Assembly (NCBI GenBank): GCA_028285315.1
Contig: JANQPU010000139.1
Coordinates: 1 to 46,304 of the forward strand
Direction: 5' to 3'
Length of the DNA: 46,304 nt
Source of the DNA: Acaryochloris sp. IP29b_bin.176
Lineage (GTDB): Bacteria > Cyanobacteriota > Cyanobacteriia > Thermosynechococcales > Thermosynechococcaceae
Shown piece after piece: positions 23,706-32,771 of this stretch. How positions within the stretch are numbered: the stretch's first letter is position 1; each line of letters begins with the position of its first letter. The notes beneath the pieces were generated by a model. That model was given only the letters and a program-made list of their open reading frames with translations, had not been told where the DNA came from and ran no database searches. The translations under genes and the position numbers were made by a program.

Positions 23706-25175
23706 TTAGTACGCACCATAGCCAAACAACACTATTCTTGCTGTTTCCACTAATATCTCTAGATCAAGGTTCAGAGACCAATTGTCGATGTAATACAGAT
23801 CCAAGCGGGCTGCTTCATTGAAGTTGCCTACTTGAGAGCGGCCTGATATTTGCCATAATCCGGTCATCCCCGGCACAACATGATGGCGGATATGGTGCCA
23901 GGAATCAAATCGTTCTACATCTCTAATAGGGAGTGGGCGAGGGCCAACCAGGCTCATTTGCCCCAGAAAAACATTGATCAGTTGAGGTAATTCATCCAAG
24001 CTGGTACGACGCAAAAAACTTCCAATCTTGGTCAGACGTGGATCATCTTTGACCTTAAAGAGGATTCCATCTTTATTTTGATTTTGAGATTCTAGTTTGG
24101 CTTGCAGTGCTTCTGCATTGACCACCATTGTTCTGAACTTCCACATTTGGAAAATCTGTCCACCTAGTCCTACCCGTTCTTGGCAAAAGAAAATAGGACC
24201 AGGAGAGGTAAGTTTAATTGCAAAGGCAATCCCGATAAACACAGGAACCAACACTATCAGCAGTCCCAGAGCAGCAAAAATATCAATTAATCGCTTCGCT
24301 TGATAATCTAATCCACCCAACAGCGGGACTTCCGTGCGTAAGGTGGGAATATGGGCAAACATTTCTGGAATGCCCCGACGATGGAGCATTTCTACACTAG
24401 AAGGTAATAAACGTAAGGTGATGCCTTCCCGCCTGAGTTGCCAATACAGCATGGAGGCCAAGTCTGTTTGGGGCAAACCCTCTGCAAGCACTTCGACCGC
24501 AGGAGTCTTGCAGATTAACTGCATCATGCTATTAGCATTGGCTGTGGAGGAGAGTGCCGCTCCAACAAGCCGATATTGTGACTGCTGCTGAATCACCTTG
24601 GCGAGGATAGGTAACCGATCGGCAGGGGCAATAATAAATACGGGTATTTTGCTGCGGTGAAATAAGCCAATTTGCTCTAGCAAGAGGGTGGTAATAAGCC
24701 GTAAACCGATTACCATCACCACACTACTGAACCAAGCCGTAAAAAAAAGCGATCGCGGTGCATCCAGTTTAGGGTCATAAAAATAGCTGATCACCAACGA
24801 CCATAGATACGTTAAGCTCACCAACTGCCCCGCCCGTACATAGTGCTTCCAGGCTCCTGAGGTGTTGTACAATCCCCCACAGGCAAGGACCAGAATCATC
24901 AGACCTGAAAACACCCAAAATAGACTTGGTAGCCCTAGCCAATACCACCCAATCAAACGCTCGGGGATAGGAGCATAAAATTCATTGAATCGTGCGGCAA
25001 TTTCCCACGAAACGCCTAACGCAGCAAAATCACTAATCAGCAAAACTGTAATTCTTGGCCAGCGTCCTATTAAGCCTTTGGAAAACCGCAGTTTCTGAGG
25101 GGCTCGAATATCGCTAACGGACTGTTCTAACTGGTGGGGCAATTTAACCACAACATTTGGAGGGGGCGGCATCAT
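23706..25175 (-). CDS. Polyprenyl-phosphate sugar-phosphate transferase (exopolysaccharide initiating enzyme)
   Basis: The 489-residue product has about four N-terminal membrane segments, a central Rossmann-like part (VFIIAPADRLPILAKVIQ), a further membrane segment (IFAALGLLIVLVPVFIGIA), then the conserved bacterial sugar transferase core: LTSPGPIFFCQERVG, MWKFRTM, KDDPRLTKIGSFLRRTSLDE, LPQLINVFLGQMSLVGPRP and GMTGLWQISGRS. Such enzymes transfer a sugar phosphate to undecaprenyl phosphate to start capsule, exopolysaccharide or O-antigen synthesis. No other polysaccharide gene is adjacent. It is divergent from rtcB. Confidence 0.93.
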   Translation of the reverse strand: MMPPPPNVVVKLPHQLEQSVSDIRAPQKLRFSKGLIGRWPRITVLLISDFAALGVSWEIAARFNEFYAPIPERLIGWYWLGLPSLFWVFSGLMILVLACGGLYNTSGAWKHYVRAGQLVSLTYLWSLVISYFYDPKLDAPRSLFFTAWFSSVVMVIGLRLITTLLLEQIGLFHRSKIPVFIIAPADRLPILAKVIQQQSQYRLVGAALSSTANANSMMQLICKTPAVEVLAEGLPQTDLASMLYWQLRREGITLRLLPSSVEMLHRRGIPEMFAHIPTLRTEVPLLGGLDYQAKRLIDIFAALGLLIVLVPVFIGIAFAIKLTSPGPIFFCQERVGLGGQIFQMWKFRTMVVNAEALQAKLESQNQNKDGILFKVKDDPRLTKIGSFLRRTSLDELPQLINVFLGQMSLVGPRPLPIRDVERFDSWHHIRHHVVPGMTGLWQISGRSQVGNFNEAARLDLYYIDNWSLNLDLEILVETARIVLFGYGAY

Positions 25176-25561
25176 CACTCATAAGATTCAACCTAGCAGT
25201 TTCAAGCGAGCTTCACTAGCACCCAATTCCAAAACGTCTAGCGGAGATCAGGGACTACTATGGCTCACTGTCATGATCGTTCCCTTCATTTCGGGCTAAT
25301 TCTACACAGTGGTGTGAGCAAGCTTTACATCAAGCCATAGGTCGTGCAACGCACGACTGCAAACGCCAGCAACCCAAGCCTTGAGCGTCTAGAGTTCATC
25401 GGACTATCAAGATGCCATCTTTTAAGAAAGGGATTTGCCAAATGTATAAATAGCTTGTAGTATATATACTACAAGCTGCCATATTCCTAGAAATAAAAAA
25501 TATAGTCCCTGGGAACTACAGTTTCAACAAATCTTGTCTATGTCACATTTGGGTTAAGGTC
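25176..25561. promoter_or_regulatory. Divergent region upstream of rtcB with a perfect 26-nt palindrome
   Basis: A fully symmetrical palindrome, half-site AGCTTGTAGTATA, lies at 25452-25477, 85 bp before the rtcB start. Its centre is TATATATA. It could be an operator for a dimeric repressor or an RNA hairpin. The remaining 270 bp shows nothing else clear. Confidence 0.55.
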
Positions 25562-26746
25562 ATGTCTTTCCAGCAGCTCAACTTATCAGCTCCTGAGTCC
25601 GTCCTATCTTGGGCAAATCATGATCTGGGACCCGCCGAAACTCAAATGGCTAAAAATGTGGCCTCTCTGCCTTTTGTCTATAAGCATGTGGCCTTGATGC
25701 CGGATGTTCATTTGGGTAAAGGCGCTCTAGTGGGATCTGTCGTGGCAACGAAGGATGCAGTCATTCCGGCAGCCGTGGGGGTAGATATTGGCTGTGGCAT
25801 GGGAGCGGTACAAATGCCTTTCACCGCCAATCAGCTGGATAGTAAAGTGCTCAAGCAAATTCGTTTGGATATTGAAGCAAGCATTCCGGTCGGCTTCAAC
25901 CAAAATGATGAGGCGGATAAGTCTGTCTATAATTGGCAGCGCTGGCAGGACTTTAAGCACCTCCATCCAGGGGTACAGCACCTGGAGACGAAAGCCTTGC
26001 GGCAAATGGGCTCTTTGGGAGGGGGGAACCATTTCATTGAAGTCTGTGTGGATACGGGTGATCAGGTGTGGCTGATGCTGCATTCAGGATCCCGCAATAT
26101 TGGCAATATGCTGGCCCAAAACCATATCAAAACGGCGAAGGAGCTAGCTAAGCTGGCTGAGATGAAATTGCCTGATCTAGATTTGGCCTACTTTGTCGCA
26201 GGTACTCCTGAGTTTGCCGCCTATTGGCGGGATTTACAGTGGGCCCAAGACTATGCCCGCTATAACCGTGAGGTAATGATGGCCCGCTTTAAGCGAATTG
26301 TGGAGAAGCATTTGGCTGGGGGCAAGCCGACTAAGCCAGTGTTATCCGTCAACTGTCATCACAACTACGCGGAGCAAGAGATGCACTATGGGGAGCAGGT
26401 GTATGTCACCCGCAAGGGGGCTGTCCGGGCTCGCCAAGAAGACTATGGGATTATCCCCGGTTCCATGGGCGCGAAGTCCTACATTGTCAAAGGCAAGGGG
26501 AATCTGGAAAGCTACTGCTCTTGCAGTCACGGTGCTGGCCGCACTATGTCTCGGACGAAGGCGAAAAAGCATTTCACCCTGGATGATTTGATTGAACAAA
26601 CCCAAGGCGTGGAGTGTCGTAAGGACAAAGGAATTTTGGATGAAATTCCAGGAGCCTACAAGCCGATTGAAGCAGTGATGGCGAATCAATCCGATTTGGT
26701 AGAGGTGATCGCGACTCTCAAGCAAGTGGTCTGCGTGAAAGGATAG
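25562..26746 (+). CDS. rtcB: RtcB family RNA ligase
   Basis: The 394-residue product shows the RtcB signatures: ALMPDVHLGKGALVGSVVAT, the metal-binding Asp-Cys of AAVGVDIGCGMGAVQ (near residue 80), LGGGNHFIEV, LHSGSRNIGN, VNCHHNYAEQE, and the guanylylation region GIIPGSMGAKSYIVKGKGN with the final CSHGAGRTMSR. RtcB joins 2',3'-cyclic phosphate ends to 5'-OH ends using GTP and Mn(II). At 394 residues it belongs to the shorter bacterial group. No archease or RtcR regulator gene is nearby. ruvB follows with 57 bp between coding regions, so they may share a transcript. Confidence 0.94.
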   Translation: MSFQQLNLSAPESVLSWANHDLGPAETQMAKNVASLPFVYKHVALMPDVHLGKGALVGSVVATKDAVIPAAVGVDIGCGMGAVQMPFTANQLDSKVLKQIRLDIEASIPVGFNQNDEADKSVYNWQRWQDFKHLHPGVQHLETKALRQMGSLGGGNHFIEVCVDTGDQVWLMLHSGSRNIGNMLAQNHIKTAKELAKLAEMKLPDLDLAYFVAGTPEFAAYWRDLQWAQDYARYNREVMMARFKRIVEKHLAGGKPTKPVLSVNCHHNYAEQEMHYGEQVYVTRKGAVRARQEDYGIIPGSMGAKSYIVKGKGNLESYCSCSHGAGRTMSRTKAKKHFTLDDLIEQTQGVECRKDKGILDEIPGAYKPIEAVMANQSDLVEVIATLKQVVCVKG

Positions 26747-26803
26747 TGGGGGATTGAGGTGGATGCCCACCCACTCCCTTTGCCCGCTATGATGGAGGCT
26801 ATT

Positions 26804-27919
26804 ATGGCCATTGTCTCCTCTAAGCAATCTCCTCAACCGGATGGGTCGAAAAAGCCATCTCCGGCAAAGTCTGCAGATCGGTCTAAGCCCCAGCAGACGG
26901 ATGCTTTATTGCAACCTGAAACGGTAAATGAAGAGTTTGCCAGCAAGCAGGATGATAAGCTGCGGCCCCAACGGTTCGACGAATACATTGGACAGCGGGA
27001 ACTGAAAGAGGTTTTGGATATTGCCATCCAGGCCACTAAGTCACGGCAAGAGGCCCTGGATCATTTACTCCTCTACGGCCCACCGGGACTTGGGAAAACG
27101 ACAATTTCTCTGATCTTGGCAGCTGAGTTAGGGGTGAACTGTAAAGTTACGAGTGCACCTGCCTTAGAACGCCCTCGCGATATTGTCGGTTTGCTCGTTA
27201 ATTTGCAGCCCCGAGATATCTTGTTTATCGATGAGATTCATCGACTGTCGAGGATGACGGAAGAACTGCTCTACCCCGCCATGGAAGATTTTCGGCTAGA
27301 TATCACTATCGGTAAGGGCCAGTCAGCACGAATTCGCAGTTTACCCTTGCAGCCGTTTACCTTGGTCGGTGCGACAACCCGTGTAGGCGCGTTAACCTCG
27401 CCCCTGAGGGATCGATTTGGCTTTGTCCAAAGATTGCGTTTTTATGAAGCCGATGAGCTAGGTCAGATTGTTTCACGGACAGCAGAGATTCTGAAGGCCA
27501 CTATCACCCCAGACGCAGCAGAAGAGGTGGCCCGGCGCTCCAGGGGCACCCCTCGCATTGCCAACCGTTTACTCAAACGGGTACGAGACTATGCTGAAGT
27601 GAAACATTCGGGGGAGATTACCTCATCTATTGCCAAGGAAGCGCTAGAACTGTTTAATGTCGATCCTTGTGGATTGGACTGGACAGATCGTCGGCTACTG
27701 ACGGTGATGATCGAGCAATATAACGGTGGCCCAGTCGGTGTAGATACACTAGCTGCGGCGACGGGGGAAGACTCCCAGACCATTGAAGAGGTCTATGAAC
27801 CTTATCTGATGCAAATCGGCTATCTCAACCGTACGCCTAGGGGCCGTGTGGCGACCCCTGCAGCCTGGACTCACCTGGGATATCAACCACCAGATGAACA
27901 AATGCGGTTAATATCTTGA
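26804..27919 (+). CDS. ruvB: Holliday junction branch migration helicase RuvB
   Basis: The 371-residue product from ATG 26804, which has GGAGG five bases upstream, carries a lysine- and proline-rich N-terminal extension of about 45 residues and then the canonical protein: [20 protein letters not shown], Walker [13 protein letters not shown], Walker [35 protein letters not shown], and the winged helix ending [16 protein letters not shown]. RuvB hexamers drive branch migration with RuvA. An in-frame GTG at 26759 would lengthen it, but the ribosome binding site favours 26804. The N-terminal extension is typical of cyanobacterial RuvB. Confidence 0.96.
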   Translation: MAIVSSKQSPQPDGSKKPSPAKSADRSKPQQTDALLQPETVNEEFASKQDDKLRPQRFDEYIGQRELKEVLDIAIQATKSRQEALDHLLLYGPPGLGKTTISLILAAELGVNCKVTSAPALERPRDIVGLLVNLQPRDILFIDEIHRLSRMTEELLYPAMEDFRLDITIGKGQSARIRSLPLQPFTLVGATTRVGALTSPLRDRFGFVQRLRFYEADELGQIVSRTAEILKATITPDAAEEVARRSRGTPRIANRLLKRVRDYAEVKHSGEITSSIAKEALELFNVDPCGLDWTDRRLLTVMIEQYNGGPVGVDTLAAATGEDSQTIEEVYEPYLMQIGYLNRTPRGRVATPAAWTHLGYQPPDEQMRLIS

Positions 27920-28349
27920 GTCTTTGCTAAGGAGGCTGCACGAGTTTCTTAAATTATTATTCCGAAATAACTAATTAATTCGGGGACAGCTATCGATCTG
28001 GTTGGTCTTGTAGTCGATAAACTTAGCCAGGATGTCTGTGATCGAGCCCACCTGTTAGGGTGATGTCTCTCATGTGATCCTGTGAGGGAAACTCCTATGA
28101 TTCCATATGTGTTTACAGAACCTATCTCAGTTTGACCTATCAATAACCCCAGTTCGGGTTAAGCCCATTTCTGGAACGTTTCTACGGAAAGATGCGGGTT
28201 TCAGCCTACGCAAGAATCGGAGTTTCAGCTTCTCCCGAACTCAGGTTATCAATAGGCAGCAGGGGCAAAATTCTGTACTCAGACTCAGGGTTTTATGAGC
28301 ACTATTGCTCCTTACTAATGGCTATTAACATCAGAGAAGGGATCTTTGT
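27920..28349. other. Intergenic region, 430 bp, between ruvB and the TPR gene
   Basis: The stretch holds a perfect hairpin TAACCC/GGGTTA (28144-28161) and a longer-range pair GTTCGGG (28152-28158) with CCCGAAC (28234-28240). It may be the structured leader of the TPR gene. Short open frames here look like chance. Confidence 0.35.
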
Positions 28350-30320
28350 ATGCGTCGATTTGCGCTTCCGCTTACATTAGTCTTGGCATTATCTGCGGTA
28401 CCCAGCCTGGCAAAGCCCCAGTTAAAACTGAAACTTGCTTTCCCTCAGTTCCCACCACCTACGGAAGCAGAATGTGCTCAAGACTGGGCAGGAATGAAGC
28501 AAAAGCTGGAGGATGAGTTAGCCCAAACCCCCAAACATGAAATTGCAGGTGGATATTATGCGTTGGGGCAGGCATTAGAAAGTTGCCAAAAATTTGATGA
28601 AGCGATTGCTGCTTTTGAACGAGGAAAGAGGTTGCAGACCTGGCATGCCCAATATCAATTCGATATTGCTAGAGTACGAGTGAGGCAGCAAAAACTCACC
28701 CAAGCCCTCAATATTTACCGTCAATTTCATCAATCTGAGTCTGAGACACGCTCTGCTAAAGAAATTGATGCACTTGCCTACAATAGCTTAGGTGAAACTT
28801 TGGTTTTGGTAGGTGAATTGGAGCGTGCGATCGCAACGTTCAATTACGCAACTCGACTCGCCCCCAAGAATACAAAGATTGGGCAGAATTTGAACGCAAA
28901 GATTTGGACGAATTTGGGCCAAACCCACATTAAAGCCCAGCAATTTGAGCTGGCCTTGAGGGCCTTTCGGCAAATGATCCAGGTGGAGGAAGCGACCGCT
29001 CTAACCCCTGAGCAACTCAATGCTCGTGCCCATTTCCACGTGGGCCATTTCTTAACCAAGGTCAATGCTGTCAAGCAAGGGTTACCCTTCCTGAAAACTG
29101 CGATCGCGCTTGATCCTCAATACTCGGATGCCTATTTAGTCTTAGGACAGAACTATGCACAACAAAGACGTTGGGATGCAGCCATTGCCAATTATACTCA
29201 ACAGATTAAACTCTCTCCCGACAATACTTTTACCCATACTCTGATTGGTGACGCACTTATACGGAAGGGAGACTTTGAAGCAGCTTTTTTCCATTATCGA
29301 ACATTCCTCAGCCCAGATTCTGCTCCTGCTAAGCCTAAGTCTGAGCTGGATGCGGATGCTTATATGTGGTTGGCGAAGGCTCTAAAAAAACTCAATCGGT
29401 TAGAATCTGCAGTTAATGTTTATCAGCAGGTTGCAACTTTAAAACCTAAAGATGCCCTGGTTTTAAATGAATTGGGGGTGGTGCTCACCAAATTAGAGCG
29501 TTGGGAAGAAGCCATTGCCGTTCTGAAGCGAGCCCAAACTCTGATCAATTCAGATCAATCAGGAGAATCAACCGTATTTGGGGCAGAGGCCATCTCTCAC
29601 AATCTTGGCGATGCTTTAGCAGGAAGTGGTCAAGTAGAAGAGGCCCTGAAGATTCTCCGCCAATCCACCCAAAACTCAACGGATAGCCCCTTAATGGCGA
29701 TTACCCTCAGTAAAGTTTTGCTCCAAGCGGGCCAAAAGCAAGAAGCCCGCCAGATTCTGCAAACAGCGTTAAAGAAGGGCAATTTCCCACTCGCCTTTGT
29801 TGGTATTGATACCACTGTAGAAGCGAAGTTGGAGATGTTGCTAGGACAGCTTTACTTTGACCTCAAGCAATATGACTTGGCCTTAAGGCATTATCAGCAG
29901 GCTGTTCAGTTAGATCCTGATTTTGCAGTAGGTCACTATGCCCTGGGGAATATTCTGCGTCGGCAAGGAAAACCCGATCAGGCGATTCCGGCTTACGAAA
30001 AAGCCCTCACACTGCAACCCCGAAATATCTTTTTTACTTCCCAATATTACAGCGGACGGGGGCTGGCTTTGCTGGCACAAGGAAAGGTAGATGCGGCTAT
30101 TGCAGATTTAGAACGGGCAGCTCAGCTTAATCCCAGCAATGTTGAGGCGCTGCACGGCTTAGGGAAAGCCTTACTTCAGCAAAATAAAGCATCGGCAGCC
30201 ATCCCCTATTTGGAAACGGCCTATGATTTGAACCCTCGTCATCCTCAAGTCGCCGAGGACTTACAAATCGCTCAGGAGAAGACTCCCTCTAGCCCGGATT
30301 CCACTGAGTTGGACAAGTGA
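28350..30320 (+). CDS. Exported tetratricopeptide-repeat protein
   Basis: The 656-residue product has a signal peptide (MRRFALPLTLVLALSAVPSL, cleavage near AKP) and then TPR units over most of its length, for example EIAGGYYALGQALESCQKFD, NSLGETLVLVGELERAIATF, AYLVLGQNYAQQRRWDAAIA and GHYALGNILRRQGKPDQAIP. About ten or more units can be counted. TPR arrays mediate protein contacts, and export suggests a periplasmic or outer-membrane assembly role. No enzymatic domain is seen. The gene stands alone. Confidence 0.88.
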   Translation: MRRFALPLTLVLALSAVPSLAKPQLKLKLAFPQFPPPTEAECAQDWAGMKQKLEDELAQTPKHEIAGGYYALGQALESCQKFDEAIAAFERGKRLQTWHAQYQFDIARVRVRQQKLTQALNIYRQFHQSESETRSAKEIDALAYNSLGETLVLVGELERAIATFNYATRLAPKNTKIGQNLNAKIWTNLGQTHIKAQQFELALRAFRQMIQVEEATALTPEQLNARAHFHVGHFLTKVNAVKQGLPFLKTAIALDPQYSDAYLVLGQNYAQQRRWDAAIANYTQQIKLSPDNTFTHTLIGDALIRKGDFEAAFFHYRTFLSPDSAPAKPKSELDADAYMWLAKALKKLNRLESAVNVYQQVATLKPKDALVLNELGVVLTKLERWEEAIAVLKRAQTLINSDQSGESTVFGAEAISHNLGDALAGSGQVEEALKILRQSTQNSTDSPLMAITLSKVLLQAGQKQEARQILQTALKKGNFPLAFVGIDTTVEAKLEMLLGQLYFDLKQYDLALRHYQQAVQLDPDFAVGHYALGNILRRQGKPDQAIPAYEKALTLQPRNIFFTSQYYSGRGLALLAQGKVDAAIADLERAAQLNPSNVEALHGLGKALLQQNKASAAIPYLETAYDLNPRHPQVAEDLQIAQEKTPSSPDSTELDK

Positions 30321-30343
30321 CCGAATTAAGCTAAATGAGCGGG

Positions 30344-31195
30344 TTAGTGTTGACTTGTCTGTAACCTTTCGATAGGGGCATCGGACAAACGGCTCCACTC
30401 ATGCCAAGAACCATCATAATTACGGACTTGGGGATAGCCCAACAAATATTTCAGGACAAACCAGACATAGGCCGAGCGCCCCCCAATGGCACAGTAGGGC
30501 AATATCTCCTTGTCCGACGTAATTCCATGCTGCTGGAACAGGGTATGTAGCTCATCTGCCGACTTGAATGTACCATCCTCGCTCAGTGTCATGGCATGGT
30601 CCAGGTGCACTGCCCCAGGAATATGTCCTCCAACCTCATCCCCTTTGGGTGGCTCCATCAAATAGAATTCACCGGAATATTCAGCCTGTGTTCGCACATC
30701 CAGCAGGACTTGATCGGATCTTTCTAGCGAAGCGAGTACTTCGGCAGACAATACCCGTAAGCTAGCGTCCGGCGCTTGTGCCTGGTACTGAGTTGTAGAG
30801 CAAGTGGATAGTGCTGATGCCAGTGGACCGCCTTGGGCAACCCACTGCGAATACCCTCCATTAAGCACTAACACCTTTTGATGGCCAAAGAGCTTGAATA
30901 GCCAGAACATAAAGGCTCCAGTGCCTGGATAACTGCCGTAGGCAACAACCGTTGTGTTGGCGGTTATCCCTGATTTTGCTAGCAATGCGCTGAATGTCTT
31001 GGGCTCTAAGTTGAGCGACAAGTCTGGCGTCATCAGTTCAGTGCCGATATGCCAAAAGACAGCGCCAGGCATATGGGCATGGTCGTAAGTGTCGGGACTC
31101 ATATCGACTTCAAGAATGCGTAGATTGGAGTCGTTGAGATGTGCCATCAACCATTGTGGATCAACCAAGACTTCGGGATGGGCGTACTGGGACAT
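30344..31195 (-). CDS. Sulfurtransferase with two rhodanese domains
   Basis: The 283-residue product from ATG 31195, which has AGGAG upstream, has an N-terminal inactive rhodanese domain (VVAYGSYPGTGAFMFWLF, no cysteine in the active loop) and a C-terminal active one with LPYCAIGGRSAYVWFVL. The catalytic cysteine is near residue 238. It resembles thiosulfate:cyanide sulfurtransferases. In its active loop the residues after the Cys (AIGGRS) are closer to the thiosulfate type than to the mercaptopyruvate type. The gene is divergent from the LuxR-type regulator, with 93 bp between starts. Confidence 0.9.
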   Translation of the reverse strand: MSQYAHPEVLVDPQWLMAHLNDSNLRILEVDMSPDTYDHAHMPGAVFWHIGTELMTPDLSLNLEPKTFSALLAKSGITANTTVVAYGSYPGTGAFMFWLFKLFGHQKVLVLNGGYSQWVAQGGPLASALSTCSTTQYQAQAPDASLRVLSAEVLASLERSDQVLLDVRTQAEYSGEFYLMEPPKGDEVGGHIPGAVHLDHAMTLSEDGTFKSADELHTLFQQHGITSDKEILPYCAIGGRSAYVWFVLKYLLGYPQVRNYDGSWHEWSRLSDAPIERLQTSQH

Positions 31196-31288
31196 GAGTT
31201 TTGCTCCTGTGAAAAGAACTACCGGTAAGATTAGGGAAGTAGGCCACCCATACCTAGTCCTCGATCGGGTACTCTTTGAGGCATTGCA

Positions 31289-31984
31289 ATGACCACAATT
31301 CAGGCGTTGTTTACCGCCATTCATCAATCGCAAACAAAACAGGCGTTGCGACAACAGGTCATCCCTAAATTGGGGCAATATTTTGCTAGCACACGGCAGG
31401 GGCTATTTTTCTTTGATCAGCTTCCTTTGATTGAGCCTAGACTAAAACCAGTGATAGACCGTGCTCTCTCCATTGAGCATAACCCCGTCGTCCGATATAT
31501 CGTTGAGCACCACGCACCTGCCCACGAATCGCTTGTAACTTCCCCCAAGGTATGGCAGATGATTTGCCCTCGTCTGGATCACTGGCATGTCATGGCAGGG
31601 CCATTGGTGAACCGGGGACAGCTTGTGGGTACTGTGGGTTTCACCCGTGAGCAAGCAAAACCTGGCTTTGATGCACAAGATTTAGCGGATTTAAGTGCCA
31701 TTTGTTTACATTTATCAACCTGGATTGCTGCCATCAAAACCCAGGGGAAGGCCAAGAAGCGAGATTGTTTGACCCCGCGTGAATTAGAAATTGCAGAGCT
31801 GGTGGCATCTGGTCTCACGAATGCGGCCATTGGGCGCGAGTTGTGGATTACTGAAAACTCTGTCAAACAGGCATTGAAGCGTATGTTTCGGAAGCTAGAG
31901 GTATCGTCGCGCGCAGAGTTGGTTGCTCAGATCTTTACGGTTACACGACAGGATCTCGAACAAGGCTATACACCTGGCTTTTAA
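31289..31984 (+). CDS. LuxR-type transcriptional regulator with GAF-like sensor
   Basis: The 231-residue product has an N-terminal sensor region of GAF type (about residues 1-145, including the hydrophobic core MAGPLVNRGQLVGTVGF) and a C-terminal LuxR helix-turn-helix: LTPRELEIAELVASGLTNAA and IGRELWITENSVKQALKRMF. The usual S/T-VK of the recognition helix is present as NSVKQ. It lies back to back with the sulfurtransferase gene, so it may control it. The signal sensed is unknown. Confidence 0.87.
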   Translation: MTTIQALFTAIHQSQTKQALRQQVIPKLGQYFASTRQGLFFFDQLPLIEPRLKPVIDRALSIEHNPVVRYIVEHHAPAHESLVTSPKVWQMICPRLDHWHVMAGPLVNRGQLVGTVGFTREQAKPGFDAQDLADLSAICLHLSTWIAAIKTQGKAKKRDCLTPRELEIAELVASGLTNAAIGRELWITENSVKQALKRMFRKLEVSSRAELVAQIFTVTRQDLEQGYTPGF

Positions 31985-32219
31985 GTCTGTAGGGAGGAGT
32001 AGCGTACTGGACTGAATCTCTCCCCGGATGGACAAATGTTGAGGAGTGTTATGACTGTGTTAAAAGTGACAACATTTCAGCACCTCTTCCCCCAGCATTA
32101 TGGGACGATCAAGATGTAAGGATGCGGATATTTACCGTATCGCCATCTAGCAAATCTCTTCCTAGTACTTTAAAGGATTGCAGTTGTTGAGGAAGGGCAA
32201 TGCTAAAGGAGGATAGGCT

Positions 32220-32651
32220 ATGAAACGCGCACTTTTAGTGGCTTTTGCATTCCTCACTCCCCTACTCTGGGCTCGTCCTGTCCATGGTGCTGATCCCGAT
32301 CAGGTACAACAGCTATTAACAACTAACACCTGTGAAGGGTGTGACCTTTCTGGTGCGGATCTGCGGCAGGCCCATTTGATTGGAGCAGACTTACGGAATG
32401 CTGATTTAACGGGTGCTCAATTGCAAGAGGCAAATCTAGAAGGGGCAGATTTTACAGGGGCTAGTCTCAAACATGCCGATTTAACCGATGCTTTTCTCAC
32501 AAATGCCAGCCTTAATTTCACTCGTTTGGAGGCGGTGAATCTTACCCGAGCCCGACTTTATAATACTGAAGCTCAAGGGGCTGTCATTGCTGACATTAAT
32601 CTCACGAATGTCAAGATGTGGGGAACGCCCATTAGCGTAGGGGGAGAGTAG
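32220..32651 (+). CDS. Secreted pentapeptide-repeat protein
   Basis: The 143-residue product has a signal peptide (MKRALLVAFAFLTPLLWARP, cleavage near VHG). A short region with CEGCDLSGADL follows, then A(D/N)LxX repeats (ADLRQAHLIGADLRNADLTG, ANLEGADFTGASLKHADLTD and onward) forming a right-handed quadrilateral helix. AGGAGG lies 7 bp before the start. The protein is likely periplasmic or thylakoid-lumenal. No function can be assigned. Confidence 0.9.
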   Translation: MKRALLVAFAFLTPLLWARPVHGADPDQVQQLLTTNTCEGCDLSGADLRQAHLIGADLRNADLTGAQLQEANLEGADFTGASLKHADLTDAFLTNASLNFTRLEAVNLTRARLYNTEAQGAVIADINLTNVKMWGTPISVGGE

Positions 32652-32704
32652 TTGCTAAAGCAGCAACATGGCATCATGTTTTACTGCCAACTTTGAGCAT
32701 TGAT

Positions 32705-32742
32705 TAGGTATGAGGTCGCACAGTGATGAAAACTCATACCTA
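32705..32742. terminator. Bidirectional hairpin between convergent genes
   Basis: A perfect 10-bp inverted repeat, TAGGTATGAG and CTCATACCTA, with an 18-nt loop lies in the 120-bp space between the pentapeptide gene (forward) and the beta-helix gene (reverse). Its place suits a shared terminator, though there is no T-tract. Confidence 0.5.
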
Positions 32743-32771
32743 TGGGTTCATGCAGTTAAAATTGGCGCGTG

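Noticed and set aside
30320-30360. Possible terminator after the TPR gene
   Set aside because: I could not form a convincing stem in the 23 bp between the TPR and sulfurtransferase stops.
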